From Halobellus sp. LT62 (GTDB taxonomy: Archaea; Halobacteriota; Halobacteria; Halobacteriales; Haloferacaceae): 64,000 nt of DNA. Positions 34,921 through 43,276 of the stretch are shown piece by piece; position 1 is the stretch's first letter, and each line of letters starts with the position of its first letter. A program made the translations under genes and the position numbers. A model generated the notes under the pieces. That model was not told the origin of the DNA, ran no database searches, and saw nothing but the letters and a program-made list of their open reading frames with translations. The stretch is from the NCBI RefSeq assembly GCF_037031285.1, contig NZ_JAYEZO010000001.1, forward strand, positions 620,001-684,000, in the 5' to 3' direction.

Positions 34921-35349
34921 ATGACGGTACGCGTCCGGCGGGTCTTCGAGTTCGACGCCCCGCCCGAAGCCGTGTGGGATTTCATCGCCGACCCGGCGAA
35001 ACGCGCGGAGTCGATCAGCGTCGTCGATCACCACGAAGTCGACGAGGAGTCCGGCGAGGCCACGTGGTACGTTCGACTGCCTATCCCGTTCGTGAAATCG
35101 ACCGCGCGCGTTGCGACCGAGGACATCGCTCGCGACGCCCCCAACTACGTCAAATTCGTCGGTAAATCCTCGGTGCTTCGCGTCACCGGCGAGCACACGA
35201 TCGAATCGACGGAGAACGGGACGCGGTTGATCAACGAGTTCGTCGTCGACGGGCGAGTCCCGGGCGTCGAACGGTTTTTCGAGCGTAACCTTGACGCGGA
35301 GTTGGAGAACCTCGAACGCGCGCTTCGGCGCGCTGTCGAAGGCGAGTAA
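34921..35349 (+). CDS. SRPBCC (START-like) family protein
   Basis: 142 aa, helix-grip fold that binds hydrophobic ligands. N-terminus VRRVFEFDAPPEAVWDFIADPA is the standard first strand and helix; the C-terminal helix is RFFERNLDAELENLERALRRA. Start ATG 34921. Ligand unknown. Confidence 0.9.
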   Translation: MTVRVRRVFEFDAPPEAVWDFIADPAKRAESISVVDHHEVDEESGEATWYVRLPIPFVKSTARVATEDIARDAPNYVKFVGKSSVLRVTGEHTIESTENGTRLINEFVVDGRVPGVERFFERNLDAELENLERALRRAVEGE

Positions 35350-35418
35350 CTCGCTCGGAGGGAGAAATATCCGATCGACACCGGACACCCGGACTGCCCC
35401 GGCCGTACGATAACATCG

Positions 35419-35500
35419 ATAGTAGCGTTTGCAAGTCTTCACGCTCCCGATCGCACGACAGCGTGCGATCGGGTGAGCAATCAGTTGCAAACGCTACTAT
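35419..35500. repeat. 82-bp nested palindrome, probable MITE
   Basis: Outer inverted repeat of 16 bp, perfect: ATAGTAGCGTTTGCAA (35419-35434) and its complement (35485-35500). Inside is a second perfect 11-bp stem CCCGATCGCAC (35446-35456) with GTGCGATCGGG (35463-35473) and a 6-nt loop. No ORF within. This is the structure expected of a miniature element mobilised by an IS200/IS605-type or other transposase, though none is present here. The right end (CAAACGCTACTATAT) is found again upstream of the kinase at 36583. Confidence 0.85.
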
Positions 35501-35779
35501 ATCCCGGTGGGTTTATTGGTCCTCCACTTTTACCCCCAGTTGCCGACAAACGACGCTTTTCTCGTCGCAGTCGGCACAGGCCCGCCGCACACCGCCGCAG
35601 TGTTTCGGGGTCCGCTGCGGCCTCCCGCGACCAGCGCTCCCGCCTCCCGGAGTGGGAACGGCTGGCCGCACTACTCCGCCTCCGCCTTCCGTCGTCGTCC
35701 AGTACCAACGCGACCGTTCGTACACGACACGCTCAGCGTCGATACACGATACGTTCAGCGCCGACGAAATACGGAAACG
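35501..35779. other. 279-bp gap with a possible zinc-finger microprotein on the minus strand
   Basis: A GTG-started frame on the minus strand, 35725-35513, ends with CADCDEKSVVCRQLGVKVEDQ, which has cysteines in a C-x2-C-x5-C-like spacing. The N-terminal half is low-complexity Gly/Arg and unlike a normal protein. I consider it an unproven 70-aa gene or a remnant. No other feature is seen in the gap. Confidence 0.3.
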
Positions 35780-36583
35780 CTACGGCGACGACGCGTGCTT
35801 CTCGATCTCGCCTTTGAGCAGGGCGGCGTCGAAGTCGTGGTCGGGGCGGATGTTGACGAAGTCCAGAAACCGCGTCGCCGTGAGCAGTTCGTCGGGATCG
35901 TACGCCGTCAGCGCGGCCTCGACGGTTCGCTTCGCGCCGATCAGTGGTTCGAGCGCGCCGAGCGCGCAGGCGACGTCGTATGCCTTGGCGTCCGACGCCC
36001 CCTCTTCGCGAACGTTCGTCGCGTCGATGAAGTAGATCTCGTCGTCGAGGATGAGCACGTTCTCCGCGCGGAGGTCACCGTGCAGGAGGTCGTGCTCGTG
36101 CATCGCCCTAAGCGCCTCGAAGAGCCGCGGTGCGAGGTCGACTTCGGTCTCCTCGTCGAGTTCGTCCAGCGTCCGAAAGTCGGGGAGGTACTCCAAGACA
36201 ACGACGCCGAGCCCGTCGACCTCGAACGTCTCGATCGGTTCGGGCGCGTTGAGACCGACCTCCCGCATCCGTTGGGTCGCTTCGAGTTCGTGACGCGCCA
36301 TCTCGATCGGCGTCTCGAAGTGCTCGAAAAACCCCTCGGTGCCCGAGGAGAACGCGCCAAGATTCCGCCCGGTCGTGAACAGGCCGTGAACGATCGAGTT
36401 CTGCCGCGAGATGACCTTCACGAACCACCGGTCGTCGACGACCATCGGCGTCGAGAGCCAGTTGTCGGCGTCGAGAAACCGCACGCGAACCTCCGCTCTG
36501 TCGTACCGATCGCAGAGGTCGCGGGCGACGGCCTCCAGTCGCGACCACTCGACGCGGCCGCGCAGGAGACGGCGGAGTTCCAT
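35780..36583 (-). CDS. RIO/Bud32-like serine/threonine protein kinase
   Basis: 267 aa. Conserved kinase pieces: VDDRWFVKVIS (Lys56), MARHELEATQRM (Glu99), catalytic loop LLHGDLRAENVLI (166-178) with the catalytic Asp170, and YFIDATN (metal-binding Asp187). The glycine-rich loop is weak, as in atypical kinases of this group. Start MELRRLLRG at 36583; the longer frame is shadow. A TATA box 25-32 bp upstream points to a leaderless mRNA. Targets unknown. Confidence 0.88.
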   Translation of the reverse strand: MELRRLLRGRVEWSRLEAVARDLCDRYDRAEVRVRFLDADNWLSTPMVVDDRWFVKVISRQNSIVHGLFTTGRNLGAFSSGTEGFFEHFETPIEMARHELEATQRMREVGLNAPEPIETFEVDGLGVVVLEYLPDFRTLDELDEETEVDLAPRLFEALRAMHEHDLLHGDLRAENVLILDDEIYFIDATNVREEGASDAKAYDVACALGALEPLIGAKRTVEAALTAYDPDELLTATRFLDFVNIRPDHDFDAALLKGEIEKHASSP

Positions 36584-36607
36584 ACCACACGTGACGGACT
36601 CGGGGCG

Positions 36608-36615
36608 TATATATA
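36608..36615 (-). promoter_or_regulatory. TATA box of the kinase gene, in a MITE-end-like sequence
   Basis: TATATATA on the minus strand, about 27 bp before the kinase start. It lies in CAAACGCTACTATAT (minus strand), a 15-bp copy of the right end of the palindrome at 35485-35502. Confidence 0.75.
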
Positions 36616-36741
36616 GTAGCGTTTGGAGTACCGCCGCCTTCGCGGTGGGGCTACCTCTCTCAGTGGGGTCCACTCTCTCAATGAGGCCAACCTTCCCAGT
36701 GGTGTCGGGCCGTCGAAACGATGCCGATCGGTCCGACTGCG

Positions 36742-37191
36742 TCAGTTCCCCTTTTCGCCGTTGACGCCGCGAACCGTCAACACCGGGACCGACGACCGGC
36801 GAACGGTTCGTTCGGTCACGCTACCGAGTAGGTACCGTTCGAGCCCGGTCCGCCCGTGCGTGCCCATCACGATCAGGTCGCAGTCGCTGTCCTCGGCGTA
36901 CTCGACAACGACGTCGTCGGGGATGCCGGCTTCGACGGCGGTTACGACCCGTACGCCCGCCTCCTCGGCCCGTTCGGCCACCGCTTCGACGACCGATTCC
37001 GCGCGCTCGCGGAGCGTCTTCTCGATCTGGTTGGGACTGATCGCCGGCGCGCTGTGACTCACGTCTCGCGAGTCGATGACCGAGAGGACACGCAGTTCGG
37101 CGTCGTACTGCGCCGCGATATCGAGCGCGTGGTCGATCGCGTGGTCCGCACACTCGCTGCCGTCCGTCGGAACGAGAACTCTGTCGTACAT
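36742..37191 (-). CDS. Universal stress protein (UspA family)
   Basis: 149 aa. MYDRVLVPTDGSECADHAIDHALDIAAQY at the N-terminus and the ATP-binding end GTHGRTGLERYLLGSVTERTV (G-2X-G-9X-G(S/T) form) are typical of ATP-binding Usp proteins. Start ATG 37191. Located downstream of the taxis genes on the same strand but 115 bp away. Confidence 0.94.
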   Translation of the reverse strand: MYDRVLVPTDGSECADHAIDHALDIAAQYDAELRVLSVIDSRDVSHSAPAISPNQIEKTLRERAESVVEAVAERAEEAGVRVVTAVEAGIPDDVVVEYAEDSDCDLIVMGTHGRTGLERYLLGSVTERTVRRSSVPVLTVRGVNGEKGN

Positions 37192-37305
37192 ACTCCCACT
37201 TTCGCAGAGCGACAAGTAGGCGTTTGGGATGATCTCCGCTCTGCGGGAATCAAACGGAGTTACGGCGCGGGAATCGGACGCAAATCGAGCGTCACCGACG
37301 GTCGG

Positions 37306-38550
37306 TCACGTCATCGAGGCCAATCGCGCGATGTAGACGAGACTCAGGTGATGGTCGTCGACGTCGTACTCACGCGTCGAGGAGACCTCGCCCGAGAAGC
37401 CGACGAGGTAATCTTGGAGTTCGGCTTCGACGTCCTCGGTGAGCCACTCGACGGTGTGGTAGTATCGGAGCGCGTCCATCGTGCGCTTGTACCCGCCGTT
37501 CAGCACGAGGAACTCCAGCCAGTCGAAGACGAGTCGTTCGGCGGCGTACGCGTCGGGGAGCGACGACAGGTACGGCTTCGCGAGCCTGTCGGCGGCGGCG
37601 GTCTCGTGCACGAGAAGCTGTTCGAGCTGGTTCTCTCTGAGCAGTTCGCTCGCGCGGCCGCGCGGTCGCTCGCGAATCTCGGTGTCGAACTGGAAGCGGC
37701 CGACGTCTTCGGGAGCGTCGCGACCGGCATTCACGTCCCGGTCGCGTGGTGCAGGCCGGCGAGGCGAGTCCCGTGTCGATTCTATGCGATCCAATCGCGC
37801 TCGTTCCAGTGCGGTGTGATCCAGTCTCTCTCGATCCGACGCGGTGCGGGACTGTCGGGAGCGAACCGCTCCCGCGCTGTCGAGCGACTCGCGCATCCGT
37901 CCTGAATCGGGTCCGGGGCCGGAGTTGCCGTTGCGCTGTCTGTTCCCCTCGTCGAACCCGAGGTCACGAGCCATCCGGTCGGCCTTCACGACCTCGTCGT
38001 GCGCGCGTGCGTGGTCCGAATCGCCCCGCCGTGGTCGACTCACGTCGGCCCGATCACCGGGACGGACCGACACCTCGTCGTCGGGGGCGTTCTGTCGCGG
38101 TTCGACGGTGTCCCGGGCCGACTCGGTGCGACCGTTTCGTCGCCGGTCGGCATCGCCGCCGTGCGCCCCCCTCTCGTAGCGACCGTTCCGACGCCGCTGT
38201 CCGTTCCGTTCGACGGCGTCACGACCGGACGCTTCCGTGTCGTGTCTGGGCGTTTTCGTATCGTATCTAGACGCTTCCATATCCTGTCTAGACGCTTCCG
38301 AATCGGATCCCCGGTCGGGTCCGCGGTCGCGTCGCCCGTGGCGGTTGCCGTCCCGGCGATCGGGCCGCTCCCGAGGGTGTTGATCGTGTCGATGTCCGTC
38401 CCGACGTCGGCTGCGTTCTTGGCGTGCGGACGGTGCTTCGTCGTCCGCCCCGTCGTCCGCGTCGTCCCGCTCGCCCGTGTGCCCGCCCCGTCGTTCGTCT
38501 GCGATACGTCTGCGCTCTCGGAGGTCGTAATCGTCGGGGTCGATTGTCAT
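37306..38550 (-). CDS. ArlD/ArlE-domain protein with long Arg/Asp-rich N-terminus
   Basis: 414 aa. The C-terminal 90 residues (325-414; KPYLSSLPDAYAAERLVFDW, GGYKRTMDALRYYHTVEWL, LSLVYIARLAS) are an archaellum ArlD/E domain, found also at the end of the ArlCE protein at 46821. The preceding 300 residues are low complexity, with alternating R, D, H, N and a short DNA-level repeat (38225-38300, gtctagacgcttcc). The basic-acidic mixture is unlike the usual acidic haloarchaeal linker. It follows cheD by 149 bp on the same strand and has its own regulon-type promoter (38623-38656). It could link the chemotaxis machinery to the archaellum motor; this is inference. Confidence 0.8.
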   Translation of the reverse strand: MTIDPDDYDLRERRRIADERRGGHTGERDDADDGADDEAPSARQERSRRRDGHRHDQHPRERPDRRDGNRHGRRDRGPDRGSDSEASRQDMEASRYDTKTPRHDTEASGRDAVERNGQRRRNGRYERGAHGGDADRRRNGRTESARDTVEPRQNAPDDEVSVRPGDRADVSRPRRGDSDHARAHDEVVKADRMARDLGFDEGNRQRNGNSGPGPDSGRMRESLDSAGAVRSRQSRTASDRERLDHTALERARLDRIESTRDSPRRPAPRDRDVNAGRDAPEDVGRFQFDTEIRERPRGRASELLRENQLEQLLVHETAAADRLAKPYLSSLPDAYAAERLVFDWLEFLVLNGGYKRTMDALRYYHTVEWLTEDVEAELQDYLVGFSGEVSSTREYDVDDHHLSLVYIARLASMT

Positions 38551-38622
38551 AGCCTGTCTCCCGTTGTCGCTGCGGTCGAACCGTCGCAGCGTCGTCGTAC
38601 GTCGGCAGTCAAACGGTGCGCG

Positions 38623-38656
38623 CATAAACGTGCCCCCGCGATTATCAGATCAGATA
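38623..38656 (-). promoter_or_regulatory. Motility-regulon operator and TATA of the ArlD/E-domain gene
   Basis: On the minus strand: palindrome TATCT-GATC-TGATA (38656-38643), 13 nt, then GTTTATG (38629-38623). The first arm has one mismatch to TATCA. The spacing is the same as at the two archaellin promoters and cheY. The start codon is 73 nt downstream of the TATA box, so a leader is present. Confidence 0.6.
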
Positions 38657-38699
38657 TCGTAACAGTCGAAATACAAATTGACGCGCGGAGGTGGTCGCC

Positions 38700-39299
38700 T
38701 TAGAGTACCTGCGTCTCGCCGTGGGCCCGCCGAATAGAGAGTTCGGCGCTCGCGGCGTCGAACGAGAGCGAGCGGCCGTGCTCGCCGCCGACGTCGCTGG
38801 CAACGAGCGGGATGTCGTGGCGGTCGAGCGTCTTTCGGGCGGCGGCGACGTTACGTTCGCCCACGGCACCGGCGCGGGAGGTGAACTCGAACATCGCACT
38901 GCCGCCCGCCAGTCGGGCTTCGATCCGCGGGCGAGCAGCTCCCAACTCGATCATCTCCGCTACGAGCGCCGGGATCGCCGTGTCGACGTACTTCGCCCCA
39001 CTCGGCCGCGTGTCACCGTCGGTCCCTCCTTTGTCGGCCCCGTCGACGTTGGTTTTTCCTTCGTTGCTCTCGCCGTCGCCGCGAGACGACGACCGCTCCG
39101 CTCCCGCCGCGGGTAACATCGCGTGCGCGAGTCCGGCCACGCCGGCGTCGACGTCCGCGAGCGCGATCCCGACGCAGGATCCGAGTCCGCTCGTCACGAG
39201 CGTCGATCCGGCCTCAGCGACCGCGTAGTCGGCGACGCCGACCTTGACGCGCGCCGCGGAAGCGCGGGCGTCCGATCGATCGGTGGTGTACACTTTCAT
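38700..39299 (-). CDS. cheD: CheD chemoreceptor glutamine deamidase
   Basis: 199 aa. Catalytic Cys42 (SGLGSCVGIAL) and His59 (GLAHAMLP) and the conserved ERN motif in VGERNVAAARKTL are present. A 40-residue polar insert (about 68-105) interrupts the domain. In the taxis pathway it deamidates receptors and interacts with CheC. Lies in the group cheY-cheC-cheD. Confidence 0.94.
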   Translation of the reverse strand: MKVYTTDRSDARASAARVKVGVADYAVAEAGSTLVTSGLGSCVGIALADVDAGVAGLAHAMLPAAGAERSSSRGDGESNEGKTNVDGADKGGTDGDTRPSGAKYVDTAIPALVAEMIELGAARPRIEARLAGGSAMFEFTSRAGAVGERNVAAARKTLDRHDIPLVASDVGGEHGRSLSFDAASAELSIRRAHGETQVL

Positions 39300-39383
39300 A
39301 GCGTGAGTCGGGGTCTCCGAACGGCGATCGTGATCGTCTGCGGGCGGTTTCTAACCACGGATCGAGCGGCTCCGCATCGCGGG

Positions 39384-40763
39384 TCAGTTCGCCTCCGATG
39401 CGAGTTGGTCGAAGGCTGCCCGGAGCTCTCGTTCGTCCGGGAGCGCGTAGATGTCGCAGGTGAACGTCTCGTCGGGCGTGGCGATCGCCGAATCGATGAG
39501 GAACGCGTAGTCCTGCGTCCGCGCGAGTTCGGTCACCAGCGGATCGACGATCGCCGACGCGATGTCGTCGACGTACGTCGGCGGCGAGATCTCGATCGTC
39601 GTCTCTAAGGCGTTCGCCCAGCCGTCGAGGAACCCGGAGGTGACGATGTTGCCGATCTCCTGTATCGCGCTCTGTCGCATCGCGGCGTCCGCGTCCATTC
39701 CCGGCATCAGCGCGTCGGCGACGCTCTCTGCGGACTCACGATCGAAGAGGATCGCGATGTATCCCGACGGCGTCCCGCTGAATTCCAAGACGACGCCGCG
39801 TCTGGCCTCGTCGCTCAACTCCATCGGCACGCCCTCGACGGGGACGAAACTCAGCCGACTCACGTCGACGTTCGTCTCGATCCCGGTCATCGCCGTCAGA
39901 TCCTCGGAGGCTTGGCCGGCTCCCTCCGAGATCATCTGCGAGAACGACGTGAACGTCTCGACGGGAATCGCGTCGTCGTCGTTCCCGGCGGCGTCGACGA
40001 TCGTCTCGACGGACTCGCGCGTCGGCAGCATATAGATGTAGAATCCGGCCTCCTCGTCGACGGTTTCGAGGTGGTTTCGAAACGCGAGAACGTGGTCGGC
40101 GTCGATAATCGGTGCCGAGGCCTCTCCAGCGCCGGTTGCTAGCTCGTCCGCCATCGATCCGTTCGTTGCCACACCGTCGGCCCCCGATCCGTTCGTCATC
40201 GATCCGTTCGTTGCCACCTCGTCCGTTACCGATCCGTTCGTCGAACCGTTCACCGTCGAGGAGTCCGTCGCCGCGCCGTTCGTCGCCGAAGCGCTCGCCG
40301 CGAACGTCGACTCCTCGACGACGTCCTGCAGCGATCGGCCGGCGTCCAACTCGACGTACGTCGGCGTCGTGATGTCGATACCCTCGCCGAGGAAGTCCGC
40401 CCAGCCGTCGATAAAGCCGCCGAGCATAATGTTCCCCAGCTCTTTCAGGCCGCTCGTCGCGAGCTCGCTGTCGGGGTCGTCCGCCGCGCCGGGAACGAGC
40501 GCGTCGACGAGCGTGACGGCGCGGTCGCGGTCGAACGCGAGGACGGTTCGTCCCTCGATGGCCCCCGAAAAGCCGATGTGGACGGTGACGAGGTCGCGCT
40601 CGCGGAACTCACGCTCGACGTCTGCACGGGTCGCCATCTCGACTTTGGTGACGGCGACGCGGGCGTCGAACCCGGTGAGCGTCGTGAGCGATCCCGCGGC
40701 CTGTTCGGCTCCGGAGTGAGCCAGTCGACTGAACGTCCGAAGCGACTGGACGTCGAGGTTCAT
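39384..40763 (-). CDS. cheC: Double CheC-like protein
   Basis: 459 aa, two CheC/CheX/FliY phosphatase-like domains in tandem (residues 1-150 and 215-459). Each has its ExxN signature: KELGNIMLGGFIDGW near 107-121 and QEIGNIVTSGFLDGW in the second domain. CheC proteins dephosphorylate CheY-P and bind CheD. Between the domains is a linker of about 50 aa made of NGS/NGA repeats. ATG 40763 overlaps the cheY stop by 4 bp; a longer frame to 40892 is only a shadow of cheY. Confidence 0.92.
   Translation of the reverse strand: MNLDVQSLRTFSRLAHSGAEQAAGSLTTLTGFDARVAVTKVEMATRADVEREFRERDLVTVHIGFSGAIEGRTVLAFDRDRAVTLVDALVPGAADDPDSELATSGLKELGNIMLGGFIDGWADFLGEGIDITTPTYVELDAGRSLQDVVEESTFAASASATNGAATDSSTVNGSTNGSVTDEVATNGSMTNGSGADGVATNGSMADELATGAGEASAPIIDADHVLAFRNHLETVDEEAGFYIYMLPTRESVETIVDAAGNDDDAIPVETFTSFSQMISEGAGQASEDLTAMTGIETNVDVSRLSFVPVEGVPMELSDEARRGVVLEFSGTPSGYIAILFDRESAESVADALMPGMDADAAMRQSAIQEIGNIVTSGFLDGWANALETTIEISPPTYVDDIASAIVDPLVTELARTQDYAFLIDSAIATPDETFTCDIYALPDERELRAAFDQLASEAN
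40128..40283. repeat. NGS-repeat linker region in cheC
   Basis: Imperfect repetition of the 11-bp core gatccgttcgt and related units, coding for ATNGSMTNGSGADG-like sequence (residues 161-212) between the two CheC domains. Confidence 0.85.
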
Positions 40764-41128
40764 GCCTCGACGCCCACCACGTCGTCGATGGCTTGGAGGA
40801 CGTTCGGCTTCTGAAACGGCTTCGTGATGTACCCGTCCGCCCCCGCCTCCACGGCCTCGCGCATCTTCTCTTCTTGACCCACGGACGTACACATAATGAC
40901 GGATGACGTCGGATCCTGCGATTTGATCTCGGCGGTCGCTTCGATGCCGTTGCGGATCGGCATCACGACGTCCATCGTGACGACGTCGGGATCGAGTTCG
41001 CGGTACAGTTCCACCGCCTCGACGCCGTTTTCGGCCTCGCCGACGACCTCGTGGTCCTCCTCGAGTAACTGCTTCAGGAGGTTCCGCATAAACGCCGAAT
41101 CGTCTACCACCAGTACGGTGCGTGCCAT
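40760..41128 (-). CDS. cheY: Chemotaxis response regulator CheY
   Basis: 122-aa receiver domain. Acidic pocket VVDDSAF, the phosphoacceptor Asp in VVTMDVVMP, Thr/Ser in IMCTSVGQ and Lys in YITKPF are all present. It carries the phosphate signal from CheA to the archaellum through CheF. Begins the operon cheY-cheC-cheD; overlaps cheC by 4 bp. Its promoter contains the motility-regulon palindrome, and the ATG is 24 nt after the TATA box, so the transcript is leaderless. Confidence 0.97.
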   Translation of the reverse strand: MARTVLVVDDSAFMRNLLKQLLEEDHEVVGEAENGVEAVELYRELDPDVVTMDVVMPIRNGIEATAEIKSQDPTSSVIMCTSVGQEEKMREAVEAGADGYITKPFQKPNVLQAIDDVVGVEA

Positions 41129-41151
41129 ACGCGTTCTTCCGAGAAACGCTC

Positions 41152-41185
41152 TATAAACGCATCGCTCCCATTATCACAGATGATA
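41152..41185 (-). promoter_or_regulatory. Motility-regulon operator and TATA of cheY
   Basis: On the minus strand: palindrome TATCA-TCTG-TGATA (41185-41172, both arms perfect), 13 nt, then GTTTATA (41158-41152). Spacing equals that of both archaellin promoters. Confidence 0.75.
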
Positions 41186-41221
41186 CGGAATATCAGCCGC
41201 GAGAGAGCGCCGCACACGCGA

Positions 41222-41773
41222 CTAGTCCTCGGCCGGAATCCGAAACGCGTGGTCCTGCAGCGCGTCGACGAGGTCCGAAATCGAGTCGTCGAGCGACAGG
41301 CCGTGCTGCCGGAGAACGGCTGCGAGCGTGTTTGTCGGGTAGGTAACCGACGTCTCCGAGGCGAGAAGCAGTATTCCGATCGCTTCGCTCGGCGAGGCCT
41401 CCGTGTCGATCTGCTCGACGTACCACGTCACGAGATCTCCGAACGATGTCGCGACGTCGTCGGATACTCCCTCGTGTTGCTTGATCTCCCCGTCGAACGC
41501 CGCGGTGAGCGCGAACCCGTAGTCGCTGTCGCGTTCGGAAAGATAGCGGCTCATCTGCTGGCGTGCGAGCGTCCCTCTGTCGTCGACGGTCTCGTCGTCG
41601 GCATTTTCGTCCACTGACGGCGACTCGTCGTTATCGGTCGCGACAACGTACCGTCCGTCGGAGAGCTCTGCGACCCGCTCGGAGGCGGTGTAGTCGAGAT
41701 CGTCGGGCCTGACGACGCCTTCTTCCTCGCGTGCGGACGCGGGAACGTCGTCCGGTAGATCCGACGGAGCCAT
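41222..41773 (-). CDS. Hypothetical haloarchaeal taxis-region protein (DUF7500-like)
   Basis: 183 aa, acidic. A short N-terminal segment MAPSDLPDDVPASAREEEGVV, a polar linker, and a C-terminal helical region (about 75-180; QMSRYLSERDSDYGFALTAAFD, EAIGILLLASETSVTYPTNT). I know no activity. Start ATG 41773, not 41788. It sits upstream of cheY on the same strand, 93 bp away, with a separate promoter between. Confidence 0.7.
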   Translation of the reverse strand: MAPSDLPDDVPASAREEEGVVRPDDLDYTASERVAELSDGRYVVATDNDESPSVDENADDETVDDRGTLARQQMSRYLSERDSDYGFALTAAFDGEIKQHEGVSDDVATSFGDLVTWYVEQIDTEASPSEAIGILLLASETSVTYPTNTLAAVLRQHGLSLDDSISDLVDALQDHAFRIPAED

Positions 41774-41935
41774 ACCCCACGGTGCCATCGGCGCGATAAT
41801 AAGCCCATCGCAGGACGAACGTCTCTCGAACGACTGCCGGACGAGGCCGACGCTCTCAGATGGATATCAGTATCAATACCGAAACCGATCGGACCGTCAC
41901 ATTCATGTGATTTGGGTTAGAAGGTAGCGCCGTCT

Positions 41936-42274
41936 ATGGAGTCTGACAGGACGCTCGCGGCGCTCGGGAACGAGTACAACCCCGATATCTTACGCGCTGC
42001 CGACGAAGCCCACTCGGCACAGGAGTTCAGTGAAATGCTCGATATTCCGATTGCGACGTGTTACCGTCGCATCGAAGAGCTCACGGGTGCCGGATTACTC
42101 GAACTACACGACCGCGTCCTTTCGGACGAACACCGCCGAACGAACGTCTACCGTCGCGATATCGACGAGATCGTCATCAATTTCGAGGGCCAAGATCTCA
42201 ACGTGCAAGTGACCGACCGTCCCGAAGTGAAGAACAAACTCGACGACGTCTGGCGGAAAATTTCTCAAGAGTAG
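41936..42274 (+). CDS. Winged-helix regulator upstream of archaellins (EarA-like candidate)
   Basis: 112-aa winged helix: MESDRTLAALGNEYNPDILRA, then LDIPIATCYRRIEELTGAGLLE (HTH) and the wing NVYRRDIDEIVINFEG. Size, fold and position directly before the archaellin genes resemble EarA, the euryarchaeal activator of archaellum genes that binds upstream of the BRE. The match is by fold and place only. It may bind the palindrome found in the four motility promoters. Confidence 0.85.
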   Translation: MESDRTLAALGNEYNPDILRAADEAHSAQEFSEMLDIPIATCYRRIEELTGAGLLELHDRVLSDEHRRTNVYRRDIDEIVINFEGQDLNVQVTDRPEVKNKLDDVWRKISQE

Positions 42275-42491
42275 CGGACCCCGCTGATTCGTGGCCGACC
42301 GAGACAGACAGGCAGCCTCCACTGCGAGCGCACGCGCGTTCGCGAGTCTTCGCGGTGCGCTCGTACGATCTGACGCGGAATCAGTCGGAAACGCACCGCA
42401 ATTCTCGAAGCCCTGTTCCGCTTGTTCCAGTTCTGAACAAGAGATCCCGGATAAGACCTCGGTGAGACGGGACCTATCTCCGAAATTTACC

Positions 42492-42528
42492 GAATATCAG
42501 TGGTGATATTCAGGCACATAGCATTATG
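42492..42528 (+). promoter_or_regulatory. Motility-regulon operator and TATA of the first archaellin pair
   Basis: 8-bp perfect arms GAATATCA-GTGG-TGATATTC (42492-42511; core TATCA-N4-TGATA 42495-42508), then CATTATG at 42522. The start codon is 83 bp downstream, so a leader of about 55 nt is expected. The wider 330-bp gap (42275-42604) has no gene. Confidence 0.75.
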
Positions 42529-42604
42529 TGCAGTCCGCTGATCGGTTCGCGTGACGGTCCACCCGCCATCGCGGAGGGAAGGGACCAGACTGGAGACACA
42601 CAAT

Positions 42605-43267
42605 ATGTTCGAAGACAACGACGCCGACCGTGGTCAGGTCGGTATCGGAACGCTCATCGTGTTCATCGCGATGGTCCTCGTCGCTGCGATCGCGGCCGGG
42701 GTCCTGGTGAACACGGCAGGCTTCCTCCAAGCGACCGCGGAGGACGCCGGCCAAGAGAGCGTCGACAAGGTGACGAATCGACTCGATGTCGTGAGTTCTC
42801 ACGGCCTCATTAACGAATCAGGCGGCGATCTCTACGTCGACAGCCTCAACCTCACGGTTCGGCTCGCGGCGGGATCGGGTGCGGTCAACATCGAGGACAC
42901 CACGATAAAGTACGTGAGTAGCTCGAAGGCGGAGAACCTCATCTACAAAGAGACAGGTGACGGAACGTTAGGTCCCGTTCACAAGTACAATTCCTCAGAT
43001 AATTACGAGGGTCTCAACTCCACGGAGTTCACTGCCTACTCGCTGAACGACAACGACGACGAGTCGTTCCCGGTGCTGAACGGGCAGGCCGACCGCTACG
43101 AGATCGTGATCAACGCGTCGCTCGTCGAGGAGAACGGCGCAGGTCTCTCTACTGGAGACTCGATCGAACTCGACATCACCAGTCGGTCCGGCGGCTCCAC
43201 GCAGGTCATCTACACGATGCCCCAGCAACTCGCCGGACAGGACGACAACGATCCGGTGGCACTCTGA
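42605..43267 (+). CDS. arlA1: Archaellin A1 (archaellum filament protein)
   Basis: 220-aa major subunit of the archaellum. A type IV pilin-like leader ends at DADRG; cleavage before [10 protein letters not shown] by the prearchaellin peptidase is predicted, followed by the hydrophobic filament-core helix [22 protein letters not shown]. The rest is a beta-rich globular domain with N-x-S/T glycosylation sequons (NESG, NLTVR, NSTE, NASL). The end [20 protein letters not shown] is shared with the third archaellin. The first 182 nt are identical to those of the third archaellin. Start ATG 42605; the longer frame before it is noise. Confidence 0.97.
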   Translation: MFEDNDADRGQVGIGTLIVFIAMVLVAAIAAGVLVNTAGFLQATAEDAGQESVDKVTNRLDVVSSHGLINESGGDLYVDSLNLTVRLAAGSGAVNIEDTTIKYVSSSKAENLIYKETGDGTLGPVHKYNSSDNYEGLNSTEFTAYSLNDNDDESFPVLNGQADRYEIVINASLVEENGAGLSTGDSIELDITSRSGGSTQVIYTMPQQLAGQDDNDPVAL

Positions 43268-43276
43268 GGTAACACA

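Noticed and set aside
41865-41878. TATCA-GTAT-CAATA before the winged-helix gene as another motility operator
   Set aside because: Two mismatches and no TATA box at the fixed distance, so left out of the set.
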